The notes under the pieces were generated by a model. It was not told where the DNA came from. It made no database searches and saw nothing but the letters and a program-made list of their open reading frames with translations. This document shows, piece after piece, positions 1 through 8,238 of a stretch of DNA of 18,082 nucleotides. How positions within the stretch are numbered: the first letter of the stretch is position 1; every line of letters begins with the position of its first letter. Source of the DNA: DATJZH01 sp035499215 (GTDB taxonomy: Bacteria; Actinomycetota; Actinomycetes; Streptosporangiales; Streptosporangiaceae); NCBI GenBank assembly GCA_035499215.1, contig DATJZH010000074.1, positions 1 through 18,082 on the forward strand, given 5' to 3'. The position numbers were made by a program, and so were the translations under genes.

Positions 1-1
1 C

Positions 2-628
2 CAACGCCATCCCGGCCCGGTCCCCGACGCTGTCGCGCACGCCCTGACCAGGGTCGAGTCCGAGTCAGCCCGGATGAGCGTGCTCGTGGACGAGCTGCTG
101 CTGCTGGCCCAGCTCGATGCGGGCCGCCCGCTGGCCAGCGATCCCGTTGACCTGACCCGCCTGGCCATCGACGTCACCAGCGACGCGCGCGTCGCCGCGC
201 CGGGCCACCGGTGGATGCTCGAGCTGCCTGACGAGCCGGTCCTGGTCCGCGGCGATGACCACCGCCTGCATCAGGTGCTGGTCAACCTGCTCAGCAATGC
301 GGCCAGGCACACGCCGGCGGGCAGCACAGTGACCGTCACGCTGGCGGTGTCCGCCGGTGCCGGCGGCACGACCGCGCCGCGCGGCGCTGGCGCCGCTGTG
401 GTCACGGTGACCGACGACGGGCCCGGCATACCTGCCGAACTGCAGCCGGCCCTGTTCGAGCGCTTCGTCCGCGGCGATGGCTCGCGCTCGCGCACCGCGG
501 GCAGCACGGGGCTGGGACTGGCGATCGTCGACGCGGTGGTCACCGCACATCAGGGCCGCGTCGAACTGGCCAGCCGGCCCGGGCGGACCCGGTTCACGAT
601 CACGCTGCCGCAGCTGGCTGAGCCCTGA
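2..628 (+). CDS. Sensor histidine kinase, C-terminal part (5' end outside window)
   Basis: This is the cytoplasmic end of a two-component sensor kinase that would autophosphorylate and pass phosphate to a response regulator. The frame is open from the left edge, so the gene starts upstream and the ATG at 74 is internal. The first codons encode the second helix of a HisKA dimerisation domain, ending in LVDELLLLAQLDAGRPL; the phospho-accepting histidine lies before the window. The HATPase_c domain follows with an N box (HQVLVNLLSNAARHTP), a G1 box (DDGPGIP), an F box (LFERFVRGD) and a G2 box (GSTGLGLAIV), so the ATP-binding part looks intact. It ends in LAEP and TGA at 626-628. The partner regulator and the sensing domain are not visible, so the signal cannot be named. 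The family call is secure. Confidence 0.95.
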   Translation, partial: QRHPGPVPDAVAHALTRVESESARMSVLVDELLLLAQLDAGRPLASDPVDLTRLAIDVTSDARVAAPGHRWMLELPDEPVLVRGDDHRLHQVLVNLLSNAARHTPAGSTVTVTLAVSAGAGGTTAPRGAGAAVVTVTDDGPGIPAELQPALFERFVRGDGSRSRTAGSTGLGLAIVDAVVTAHQGRVELASRPGRTRFTITLPQLAEP

Positions 629-646
629 TGGCCAGGTTCCCGCCAG

Positions 647-670
647 CCCGCGCGGCTGACGCTGCGCGGG
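647..670 (+). terminator. Candidate terminator hairpin after the histidine kinase
   Basis: An inverted repeat starts 19 nt after the kinase stop. The left arm is 647-656 (CCCGCGCGGC) and the right arm 661-670 (GCTGCGCGGG), giving ten pairs with one G-T wobble and a TGAC loop. No T-run follows, as is common for GC-rich actinobacterial terminators. Position supports a terminator; function is inferred. Confidence 0.45.
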
Positions 671-856
671 TGACCCGCCCTGCGCCGGTTGTCCTTCAGC
701 CGCACCGGGCAGCAGTTCAGCCACCTGGGCCTCGTCCGGCTTCGTGCGCGTGGTTTCCGCGGCCGGGGGCGCGGGCATCACCTCGACGCTAGCGAAGAGC
801 GAGCCGCGAAAGTGGCCCAATACGCGGCAATCTCCCGGGCCAAAACGCGGCGTGGC

Positions 857-871
857 GTACCGTGAAACCCC
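857..871 (+). promoter_or_regulatory. Possible -10 element of a leaderless promoter for the methyltransferase gene
   Basis: TACCGT at 857-862 resembles an actinobacterial -10 hexamer. A transcript starting 7-9 nt downstream would begin almost at the GTG at 872. There is no Shine-Dalgarno sequence before that GTG, which fits leaderless translation. No clear -35 element is visible. The rest of the 629-871 gap holds only the hairpin at 647-670 as far as I can see. Confidence 0.22.
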
Positions 872-1627
872 GTGAGCATTGAGGAGCCGCCCGTGCCGGT
901 TTCCGCCGCTGCCGAGCGAAACCGATTCGCCCAGCGTCTATTCGCTCCGCTGCCCGCACGATATGACCGGCTCGAGGAACTGCTGTCCTTCGGCCAGAAC
1001 GCACGGTGGCGGCGCGCGATGGTCGACCAGATTCTCCCTGCGGCAAGCGGTTCTGTGCTTGACGTGGCGACTGGGACCGCCGGCGTCGCGCTGCAGATCG
1101 CGGCGCGGACTAACGCCCGCGTCGTCGGCGTCGATCTGACCGAGCAGATGCTCGGGGAGGGCCGGCGGAAAGTCGCCGCGGCGGCCCAGGCTGACCGTAT
1201 CGGCCTGGTCACGGGCCGGGCTGAGCAGCTGCCATTCCGCGATGCCGCCTTCGACGCCCTTACCTTCACCTACCTGCTGCGTTACGTCGCCGACCCGCAG
1301 CAGACACTGCGCGAGCTTGGCCGGGTGATCCGGCCGGGCGGCCGGGCCGCCAGCCTGGAGTTCTGCGTTCCGCCGTCGGCTTTCTGGCGATTCTTGTGGC
1401 GGCTCTACACCTGGCTGCTGCTGCCAGCCGGCGCTCTGCTCGGCGGCGGCCCGCAATGGTTCACCGTGGGCCGGTTCCTCGGGCCTGATATCTGCGCCCA
1501 CTACCAGCGGTATCCGGTCGCGTGGACGGTCGATGCCTGGCGGCAGGCCGGCTTCGAGCAGGTCGGCTTCCGGATGATGAGCCTCGGCGGCGGCCTGGTG
1601 ATGTGGGGAACCCGGGCAGGTGACTGA
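872..1627 (+). CDS. UbiE/MenG-type SAM-dependent C-methyltransferase
   Basis: A class I SAM-dependent methyltransferase of 251 residues. The N-terminal segment YDRLEELLSFGQNARWRR matches the UbiE/MenG pattern in which a tyrosine-aspartate and a 'LSFGQ..RWR' stretch precede the Rossmann fold. SAM-binding motif I is LDVATGTAG near residue 63, the acidic end of strand beta-2 is VVGVDLTEQML, and a post-motif 'VIRPGGRAASLEF' follows. The family methylates demethylmenaquinone or related quinone-ring substrates at the membrane. Actinomycetes usually carry more than one paralogue, so the exact substrate is not certain. The start is the GTG at 872; a second in-frame GTG at 893 is an alternative. The gene overlaps the next by 8 bp, so the two products probably act together. 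Confidence 0.85.
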   Translation: MSIEEPPVPVSAAAERNRFAQRLFAPLPARYDRLEELLSFGQNARWRRAMVDQILPAASGSVLDVATGTAGVALQIAARTNARVVGVDLTEQMLGEGRRKVAAAAQADRIGLVTGRAEQLPFRDAAFDALTFTYLLRYVADPQQTLRELGRVIRPGGRAASLEFCVPPSAFWRFLWRLYTWLLLPAGALLGGGPQWFTVGRFLGPDICAHYQRYPVAWTVDAWRQAGFEQVGFRMMSLGGGLVMWGTRAGD

Positions 1628-2396
1628 CAGCCGCGCCACCCGCCCGCCAGATCCGCGGACGCCGGCCGCAGACTCGCCGAGACCCGCCTACTATGCCGCC
1701 CGCTCGGGCGGCTGGCGCGACTGGTGGACCCTGCTGCATCCGCCCTACACCGCCTGGCATCTGTCCTACGTGGTGATCGGCGCGGCGCTCGCACCCAGGG
1801 TCACGCTCGTTCCGATGGTCGCGGCGCTGATCGCGTTCTTCCTGGCCGTCGGGGTTGCCGCGCATGCACTGGACGAGCTGCACGGCCGGCCGCTCCGCAC
1901 CCGGATCCCGGCTGCCGCCCTGCTGACCGCCGTGGTCATCGGGCTAGCGGGCGCCTGCGTTATGGGCGCGGCCGGCCTCTTCCGCGCGGGCTGGCTCCTG
2001 CTGCCGTTCCTCGTGGTCGGCCCACTGCTGGTTATCGCCTATAACGCCGAGCTGTTCGGCGGCATCGTGCACACCGACGCGGGCTTCGCCGCCGCCTGGG
2101 GTGCCTTCCCCGTCCTGACCGGATACGTCGCCGAGGCCGGCCGCCTCGCCGTCGCGCCGGTGCTGGCAGCGGCTGCTGCTCTCGCGCTCTCACTGGCCCA
2201 GCGGGCGCTGAGCACCCCGGCGCGCACGCTGCGGCGGCGGACGACGGCGGTGACGGGAAGCATCACCATGGCCGACGGGCGCGTTATCGCGCTGGACGGG
2301 CAGCGCCTGCTGGCGCCGCTGGAGCAGGCGCTGCGCGCGATGTCCTGGGGAATCGCCCTGCTGGCCGCGGCGCTGGCCGTGGCGCGCCTGACCTAG
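1620..2396 (+). CDS. Multi-pass membrane protein, divergent UbiA-like prenyltransferase
   Basis: A 258-residue membrane protein with about seven hydrophobic segments after a hydrophilic, proline-rich N-terminus. 'HPPYTAWHLSYVVIG' near the first helix and 'HALDELHGRPLRTRIP' at residues 82-97 resemble the first part of UbiA-superfamily enzymes, where NDxxDxxxD is followed by a basic RPL..GRI segment. Here Asp85 is present but the position of the last Asp is Gly89 and the Asn position is His82. A second loop, 'YNAELFGGIVHTDAGFAAAWG', sits where UbiA enzymes have their second motif. UbiA proteins attach prenyl chains to aromatic rings in the membrane; whether this one is catalytic is unclear. The GTG at 1620 overlaps the methyltransferase stop, suggesting translational coupling and a shared quinone or lipid pathway. 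The UbiA relation is inferred by eye. Confidence 0.6.
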   Translation: MTDSRATRPPDPRTPAADSPRPAYYAARSGGWRDWWTLLHPPYTAWHLSYVVIGAALAPRVTLVPMVAALIAFFLAVGVAAHALDELHGRPLRTRIPAAALLTAVVIGLAGACVMGAAGLFRAGWLLLPFLVVGPLLVIAYNAELFGGIVHTDAGFAAAWGAFPVLTGYVAEAGRLAVAPVLAAAAALALSLAQRALSTPARTLRRRTTAVTGSITMADGRVIALDGQRLLAPLEQALRAMSWGIALLAAALAVARLT

Positions 2397-2411
2397 CAGG
2401 CCGCGGCCCGG

Positions 2412-4904
2412 TCACAGAGCCTCCTGCCGCTGCAGGTAGTTCATGGCCGCCCAGCCGATGGGCACGGGCAGCCAGAAGGTGACCAGGCGGAACAGCAGCA
2501 CCGCGCTGACCGCCTTGGCGCCTGGCATCCCCGCCGCGGTCAGGCCGGCCGAGAGCGCCGCCTCCACGGCGCCGATGCCGCCGGGCGTCGGCACGGCCGA
2601 GCCGATGGCGCTGCCGGTGAGGTAGACCACCGCGACGCTCGCCAGCGGCACCGATCCGCCGAGCGCGAGGACCGAGGCCTCCAGGCAGAAAATGTAGGCG
2701 GCCGTGAGCAGGAACGCGCCGCCGATGCCCTCGGCCAGCTTCCCTGGTCGCTGCGCGACGTCCAGCAGCCGCGGGATGAGCTGGCTGAGCGTTGGCGCCA
2801 GCCGGGACCGCAGCAGCCGTCGCCCGGCCGGGATGGCCAGCGCGACGAGCACGGCCGCCGCCAGCACTGCCAGCGCGATCCAGACCCAGGTCGGCGGCGC
2901 CCTGAGCGGGCTTTCCCTGGAGGTGCGGGTGAGCGCCGCGAAGATCACCAGCAGCAGCATGTGCAGGCCGAACGCAACCACCTGGGAGACTCCGACGCTT
3001 GCTGCGGCATCCGGTGCGCTCACGTCGGCCTTCCGCAGGTAGCGGATGTTCAGCGCCACCCCGCCCACGGCCGCGGGGGTGACCAGCGTCACGAACGACC
3101 CGGCAAGCTGGGCCAGGAACGTGCGGACCACATTGAGCCGCTCCAGGACGAACCCCGTCAGCCCGAAGGTGGCGCCGACATAGGTCAGGACCGACAGGGC
3201 GACGACCAGGATGCCCCAGCGCCAGTCCGCATGCTTCAGCACGGCGCCGATGCTGACCTTGGTGAACTGGGCAATCACGATGTAGGCCGCGACCACCCCG
3301 GCGACCAGGGTGATCAGCGTGCGCGGCCGCACGCGCTCGAGCTGGACCGGTGCGACCTCGCCGTCTGGCGTGGTGGCCAGGAGGCGCTTGCGCAGCGCGG
3401 GCAGCACGTCCCTGTGGCGGCGCACCGCCATCCGGGTGGTGCGGTGCAGCGCCACCGGCTGCAGCAGCGGCACCATGGCCGCGAGCTCGGCGCTGCTGAG
3501 TTTCTGGGCAGCCACATCGGCGGCGCGTTCCGGGCCGACCATCAGGGCCAGCTCGGCCAGCAGCTGAACCAGGTCAAGCCGGACCTGCAGGTCGCTCGCC
3601 GCGACATCGCCGTCGCCCGGCTCAAGCAGCACGACCTCGCCATTGCCAGCGCTGCCGCCCCCGCTGGCGCTGGCGAACAGGATGCGATCAGCAGTCAGGT
3701 TGCGGTGCGTAACCCTGTGCTGATGCAGCTGCAGCACAACGTCCCACACGCGCCGCAACTGCTCATCCGTGGCCGCGCCGTCCTGCTCCGCCAGCGTCGT
3801 GCCATCGTGATGCTCGTTGGCCATGACGGATGCCTCGGGCCCGACCCTGATCAGCGCGCACAGCCGAGGGGTGGCGACGCCCGCGTCCCCCACCGCGTAG
3901 GTGAGCAATGCGCGGCGTTCCACGGCCCGCTCCACGGTCAGCGGGCCGCTGCGCGACACCTGGGTTTTCAGCCGCACCCGCCGGTAGAGGCGGTAGAGCG
4001 CGTCGGCGGCCTGCTGGTCCCGGTCGAATACCGTGACATCGCGCCGTGCGCCGCCACGGATCGTCACGGCGTAGCGCCGGGTTTCCGTGCGGGTGTCCCA
4101 GATCCGGCGAATGGCGCTGACGGGCGCATCGACCGCCGTGAGCGCTGCCGCGATCTCGGCCGCGGTCGGCCGGTCCGACGACGAGCCGAAGGCATAACGC
4201 ATCCCCGACCCGATGGCCGAGCCGATCAGCAAGGTGATCAGCAGGGACAGCAGGGTCTCGTGCGTGCTTTTCGCGTTCGCCAGGCTGGCCAGCACGTAAA
4301 AGCCCAGCGCTACCCAGTAAGCGCTGCGCCATCGCCGGCGGCCCGACAGCCCGACCACCGTGATGTAGGCAGCCAGGCCAGCCAGGTACCAGTCGAGCAC
4401 GCCCGCATGCGGGGCATGGGGAGCCGACAGGGTCAGCGCGTCATACAGCGGGGCCGCGGCCGGCTGGCGCAAGAGCATGTTGGCTATGGCCACCGCAACC
4501 ACCGCGACGGCACCCGCGCCGGCCGCCTCGGCCAGCCGCCGCGGCTGACGGCGGATGAGCAGCCGGACTGCCAGTCCCAGCGCCAGGATGAGCAGCGCAA
4601 TAAACGCGAGGTCGCCCAGCAGCGTCAGCACGCCGGAGAGCAGTTTCTTGTCGGCCAGCTGACTGGCACCCACGACGTTGGTCTCGACTCCGCTGACCGT
4701 CGCGCGGGCCAGCAGGCCGAGGCCGACGAGCAGCGCGATCTCGACGCATTCGACAATGCAGCGCAGCGCATCGGCTGGCAGCCGGACGCGGGCTTCGAGG
4801 TGATCGTCAATACTGACTGCCGGCACACCGTCGGCAACGTCGGCAACCGCGGATACCCGGGGCACGGCGCGGTCGAGCGGCGGACCTGGTTCCGGCGGCG
4901 TCAC
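2412..4904 (-). CDS. Lysylphosphatidylglycerol-synthase-type TM protein with N-terminal kinase-like domain
   Basis: An 830-residue membrane protein with three blocks. Residues 48-235 hold about six hydrophobic helices. Residues 265-500 form a soluble kinase-like domain: 'RDVTVFDRDQQ' sits where the ATP-binding lysine strand would be, and 'THRNLTADRILF' (about 399-410) is the catalytic loop, with Asn replacing the catalytic Asp of HRD; no DFG is seen, 'LLEPGDGDVA' taking its place. Residues 525-820 form a UPF0104/AglD-like (Lpg_synthase_TM) domain with 'GSFVTLVTPAAVGGVALNIRYL' split features and 'SAVPTPGGIGAVEAAL' near its end. Such domains are linked to lipid flipping. No aminoacyl-transferase domain is present, so it should not be called a full MprF. 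The start is GTG at 4902-4904 without a clear Shine-Dalgarno. It lies 67 bp after the tad cluster and converges with the 1620-2396 gene. Confidence 0.85.
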   Translation of the reverse strand: MTPPEPGPPLDRAVPRVSAVADVADGVPAVSIDDHLEARVRLPADALRCIVECVEIALLVGLGLLARATVSGVETNVVGASQLADKKLLSGVLTLLGDLAFIALLILALGLAVRLLIRRQPRRLAEAAGAGAVAVVAVAIANMLLRQPAAAPLYDALTLSAPHAPHAGVLDWYLAGLAAYITVVGLSGRRRWRSAYWVALGFYVLASLANAKSTHETLLSLLITLLIGSAIGSGMRYAFGSSSDRPTAAEIAAALTAVDAPVSAIRRIWDTRTETRRYAVTIRGGARRDVTVFDRDQQAADALYRLYRRVRLKTQVSRSGPLTVERAVERRALLTYAVGDAGVATPRLCALIRVGPEASVMANEHHDGTTLAEQDGAATDEQLRRVWDVVLQLHQHRVTHRNLTADRILFASASGGGSAGNGEVVLLEPGDGDVAASDLQVRLDLVQLLAELALMVGPERAADVAAQKLSSAELAAMVPLLQPVALHRTTRMAVRRHRDVLPALRKRLLATTPDGEVAPVQLERVRPRTLITLVAGVVAAYIVIAQFTKVSIGAVLKHADWRWGILVVALSVLTYVGATFGLTGFVLERLNVVRTFLAQLAGSFVTLVTPAAVGGVALNIRYLRKADVSAPDAAASVGVSQVVAFGLHMLLLVIFAALTRTSRESPLRAPPTWVWIALAVLAAAVLVALAIPAGRRLLRSRLAPTLSQLIPRLLDVAQRPGKLAEGIGGAFLLTAAYIFCLEASVLALGGSVPLASVAVVYLTGSAIGSAVPTPGGIGAVEAALSAGLTAAGMPGAKAVSAVLLFRLVTFWLPVPIGWAAMNYLQRQEAL

Positions 4905-4971
4905 AATGCGATCGTTTCACCCGTTGCCCCGCCAGCCGCATGCGACCGGCCGGCCACGGCACCAGTCAGTC

Positions 4972-7900
4972 TCAGCCGCGTGACCAGGCCGGCCGCGGAT
5001 CGGCCTGCGCGAGCAGCTCCCGGTAGAGCGCCGCGGTGCGCGGATGGGGCTGCCCGTCGGCGGCGATCTCGGCGATGGCGTCCAGGCACCGGCTCCACGC
5101 CTCCCGGACGCCGGTCAGGTTCCCGGCCGTATGCTCGGCGCGCATCAGCGCGCGCCACAGCTGCTCGGCCCCGGCGTCGCCGGCCAGGCCCGTCCGCGCG
5201 GCCCGGGCGGCGGCGGCCGGATCGCCGGCAGCCAGCTCTAGCTCGGCCAGCATTTCTGCCGCGTCGATGATCTGCGCGCGCACGGTCTCGGTCACCGCCG
5301 GATCGAGCCACCAGTAGTCGCAGCCGGTGAACGGCTGCCCGCGGATGAGGCCGAGGGCCCTGCGCAGGCTCGCCGCGTCGCGGCCGGAGATGCCGCTGCT
5401 GGCCAGCTCGTCGAACTCGGCCCAGTCGAAGCGCGCCGCCGGGTGCAGCGCGTACTGGCCCGATCCGCGGTGCTCGATCCATTCCCGCCCGTCCGCAAGA
5501 CGCCCGAGCTGGCGCCTGGTGCGCACGATCAGCTGCCGGAGCGAGTCGCTGGGCCTGGGATGATCGGGATCTGCCCCGAGCAGGTAGCACAGCTGCTGGT
5601 TAGACAGGCCGTCCTGGCCGTTCAGGGCAACGGCCAGGACCAGCTGGCTCTGCGCTGGCAGCAGCGCCGCCGGAGCCCCGTTGATCGTGAAGCTTCCCAG
5701 CACCCCCACGCGCAGGCTCGGCTGCTCCGGTGGCTGAGCCTGGTCCTGGCCCTGGCCCGGCTCGCGGCCCTGGCCCGGCTCGCGGCCCTGATCCGGCTCG
5801 CGGCCCGCACCAGGGTCGCTGATCAGACCCTCATCCTCGTCTCCGGCAAGGGCCTGGCTCACGGTGTGCGCCGGCTCCCTCGGGTAATCAGCCTGGTAAG
5901 CGTCATCCTCGCCGTGCGGGCCGCCAGGCGGATCCAGGTCAGCGACAGCAGGTGGCGGCCATGACGGCCAGGACGAGCCGTCGTAGGGGGGCGCGTCCGC
6001 GGCCACGTCATGCTCCTGGGCGGCCGTCGCGAACATGCTCGCAAGCGCCTCGTAGTCGGCGGCGTCCAACGGCTGCGGCCAGGCGTGCAGGCCGAGCGGC
6101 CGGATCCGCGCGGTAATCTCGGCGGGCAAGCCCGGATCAGCCGCGAGCTCGATGCTGGCCGGCACCGGATGGCCGTCCGGAGCGTCGGTCCCGCCCGGAA
6201 TCAGCGCGGCCATGCCGGCCGGGTCGCCGCAAAGATCAAGCAGCAGCGCAAATTGTCCCGGCGTCGGCCGCACCCGGCTGACCAGCAAGGTCAGCGCCCA
6301 GTCTTCGTCGTCGGGCGCAGTCAGCCGGTGCTCGCGGATATCGGCCTCGGCCCTTCCGAGGCGACGCTGCAGTGCGACCGCCTTGGCGGCCAGCAGGTCC
6401 AGCGCCTCATCGAGGCGCTCGCACCTGGTCGCGCGGCCGCCCGCCGTCGCGAGCTCGGGAAACCCGACCAGGATCAGCTCGTACCAGCCCGCAAGCTCGC
6501 TGGTGCCCAGCTCGGCCGCGGCGCTCGACAGTACCCGGTCCGTCAGCTCCGCCGTCCCCTCGACTGTGGTTACCCGCAGGTACTCCAGGTCCAGCAGCAG
6601 GTAGCCGTCCTCGGTGGCCCCGACGGTGAACAGACCGGGCAGCAGGTCACCGCCGCAGGTCGCGGGCGAGGGCGCTGGCGCGTCGGCGGGCAGTGACAGC
6701 CGCCACGCCATGCCCTGGCGGCCGCCGGGAACGGTAAACGGCTCAGGCGGCGGCTCGCTGGCGGGACTGGCCAGCAGGACATCCATCCAGTCCGGGCAGA
6801 CGTGAATCGCAGTGATCTGCGGTATCTGATGCCCGGCGGCGGCAATCCCGGCACCGAGATTACTGAGTGCGGCGCGCAGTGCCGATGCGGGCTGCGGGCC
6901 AGCCTCGGCGCGGATCCGCCGCTCGGCCGCCATTACGGGCGCGCTCACGGGCAGCGGGATGCGGCGGCCGCGGCGACGGGACTGGCGCTGCCGGTGCCTT
7001 AGCCGGGCAAGCGTGACAGCAGTTCCTCCGGCGAGCATGCCCGCCGCGAAGATGGCCGCCGGCGGCATCCGCCGCGAGTCTGTGAGCACCCCGCCGGCGG
7101 CATCGTCGTTGCCGCTGACAGCGGCGACGCTCGCGGCAGTGCTTGCCGCGGGCTGAGCTGGCGCCGGGCCGGGCGCAGCCGCGGCAGCCGACGCGGCAGG
7201 CCCGGCCGCCGTGGCCCGCGCGGCCGGGCTGGCTGACTGCGCGCGCGCCGGGCTGCCGGCGGCGGGAACTGCCGCACCCGCGGTAGCCGCCGGCAGGCTG
7301 GCCGCCGGATGCGGCCGGCGAAAGCGCTGCTCCCTCGATGGGTGCGGCCCGTGACCGTTCGGCCCGGAGTGCCGCTGGCCTGGCTGCGGATGCATGATGC
7401 CCGCGGCCGGAAGCTGCAGTACCCAGCCGGGCATGATCACTGACGGGTCGGTGAACGGCTGTCCGCGGCTCATGTCATGACCCAGATTGAGCTGCACGAT
7501 CTCCGGATAGCGATCCCCGTCGCCGAGGTAGCGCTGAGCGATCGTCCACAGGCAATCGCCCGGCCGAACGGTTACCAGCTGATAGAAGCCCATGCTCATC
7601 ACCTGCGGGACGGGCGATCCGGATACCTGGCCGGGCGGGCGGGCGGGAGCCGGCCCTGGCGCGGCGAGACGGTCCGTCGCGAGACCATGGCCGTCAGGCA
7701 CGCTGCCGGCCGGGCGATCGGCGGGATTTCCTGCCTGGCTGTCGGCATGGCTGCTGGCCGGACCGTGGCTGGCGGGCGCGGCGGTGGTCGGCCCGTCGGC
7801 CGGTCCGGCCGAGGCAGCGGAAACGGGGGCAGCGGCGGCTGCCGCCGCTGCCGGCTGTCCGGCGAGCAGGAATGCCGTGGGCCCGCTGAAGCTGAGCAGC

Positions 7901-8238
7901 GCCAGTGCCACCAGGTGACCCGCGGCCGTCTGGAATCCGAAGAGCGGTAGCCGCGGGGCAGCGCGGCCGCGCAGTGTCGCCTGGACCTGCGCCAGCACTG
8001 CGACCGTGAACGCGGCCCAGGCCAGCCAGCTGACGTCGCGTACGGCAGCCAGGAAGATCCCGCCGTCGTCCCGGCGCAGCACGGCGTGGCCGATTTGCTG
8101 CCAGCCGGGGACATGCGCCGGGATGGGCGAGCCGCCCAGCCGGTACAGCAGCATCGGCAGCGCGACGACCAGCAAGAGCAGCGTGATCAGCGCCGCCACG
8201 CCCCGCAGCAGGCCGGTGCGCCCGCGGCCCCGGCTCAT
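4972..8238 (-). CDS. Membrane-anchored LysM protein with C-terminal SARP/BTAD-type regulatory module
   Basis: A 1088-residue protein ending the tad cluster. Predicted helices lie near residues 10-32, 66-84 and 104-126, then a long Ala/Pro-rich stretch, a LysM domain (about 219-275, 'VTVRPGDCLWTIAQRYLG'), another low-complexity linker, a fourth helix (about 391-410) and the basic stop-transfer 'RLRHRQRQSRRRGRR'. With basic residues at the N-terminus and after helices 2 and 4, the LysM would lie outside and the C-terminal two thirds inside. Residues 838-930 ('LRVGVLGSFTINGAP') resemble the winged-helix part of SARP regulators and the remainder the helical BTAD domain. LysM binds peptidoglycan glycan chains; BTAD modules occur in transcription activators. 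The ATG overlaps the preceding TadG-like stop by 4 nt, tying it to pilus expression. The region 411-835 is unassigned. DNA binding by a membrane-held protein is inferred. Confidence 0.85.
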   Translation of the reverse strand: MSRGRGRTGLLRGVAALITLLLLVVALPMLLYRLGGSPIPAHVPGWQQIGHAVLRRDDGGIFLAAVRDVSWLAWAAFTVAVLAQVQATLRGRAAPRLPLFGFQTAAGHLVALALLSFSGPTAFLLAGQPAAAAAAAAPVSAASAGPADGPTTAAPASHGPASSHADSQAGNPADRPAGSVPDGHGLATDRLAAPGPAPARPPGQVSGSPVPQVMSMGFYQLVTVRPGDCLWTIAQRYLGDGDRYPEIVQLNLGHDMSRGQPFTDPSVIMPGWVLQLPAAGIMHPQPGQRHSGPNGHGPHPSREQRFRRPHPAASLPAATAGAAVPAAGSPARAQSASPAARATAAGPAASAAAAAPGPAPAQPAASTAASVAAVSGNDDAAGGVLTDSRRMPPAAIFAAGMLAGGTAVTLARLRHRQRQSRRRGRRIPLPVSAPVMAAERRIRAEAGPQPASALRAALSNLGAGIAAAGHQIPQITAIHVCPDWMDVLLASPASEPPPEPFTVPGGRQGMAWRLSLPADAPAPSPATCGGDLLPGLFTVGATEDGYLLLDLEYLRVTTVEGTAELTDRVLSSAAAELGTSELAGWYELILVGFPELATAGGRATRCERLDEALDLLAAKAVALQRRLGRAEADIREHRLTAPDDEDWALTLLVSRVRPTPGQFALLLDLCGDPAGMAALIPGGTDAPDGHPVPASIELAADPGLPAEITARIRPLGLHAWPQPLDAADYEALASMFATAAQEHDVAADAPPYDGSSWPSWPPPAVADLDPPGGPHGEDDAYQADYPREPAHTVSQALAGDEDEGLISDPGAGREPDQGREPGQGREPGQGQDQAQPPEQPSLRVGVLGSFTINGAPAALLPAQSQLVLAVALNGQDGLSNQQLCYLLGADPDHPRPSDSLRQLIVRTRRQLGRLADGREWIEHRGSGQYALHPAARFDWAEFDELASSGISGRDAASLRRALGLIRGQPFTGCDYWWLDPAVTETVRAQIIDAAEMLAELELAAGDPAAAARAARTGLAGDAGAEQLWRALMRAEHTAGNLTGVREAWSRCLDAIAEIAADGQPHPRTAALYRELLAQADPRPAWSRG
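5752..5805 (-). repeat. Three in-frame 18-bp tandem repeats in the linker before the BTAD module
   Basis: Three consecutive units of CTGGCCCGGCTCGCGGCC (plus strand), the third differing at two bases. They encode GREPGQ-type hexapeptides just before the winged-helix segment. The unit length is a multiple of three, so copy changes would only lengthen or shorten this flexible linker. Confidence 0.9.

Noticed and set aside
65..820. Minus-strand open frame opposite the histidine kinase and the following gap
   Set aside because: Most of it lies antisense to a kinase with all ATP-binding boxes; the part in the gap has no motif or ribosome binding site.
2399..2408. GGCCGCGGCC palindrome between the convergent genes as a shared terminator
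   Set aside because: It has no loop and cannot form a useful RNA hairpin.
2961..5270. Very long plus-strand open frame (769 codons) over the 2412-4904 and 4972-8238 genes
   Set aside because: It is antisense to two clear membrane/regulatory genes; its product is rich in Gln, His, Arg and Gly with no domain, the usual result of high third-position GC on the opposite strand.
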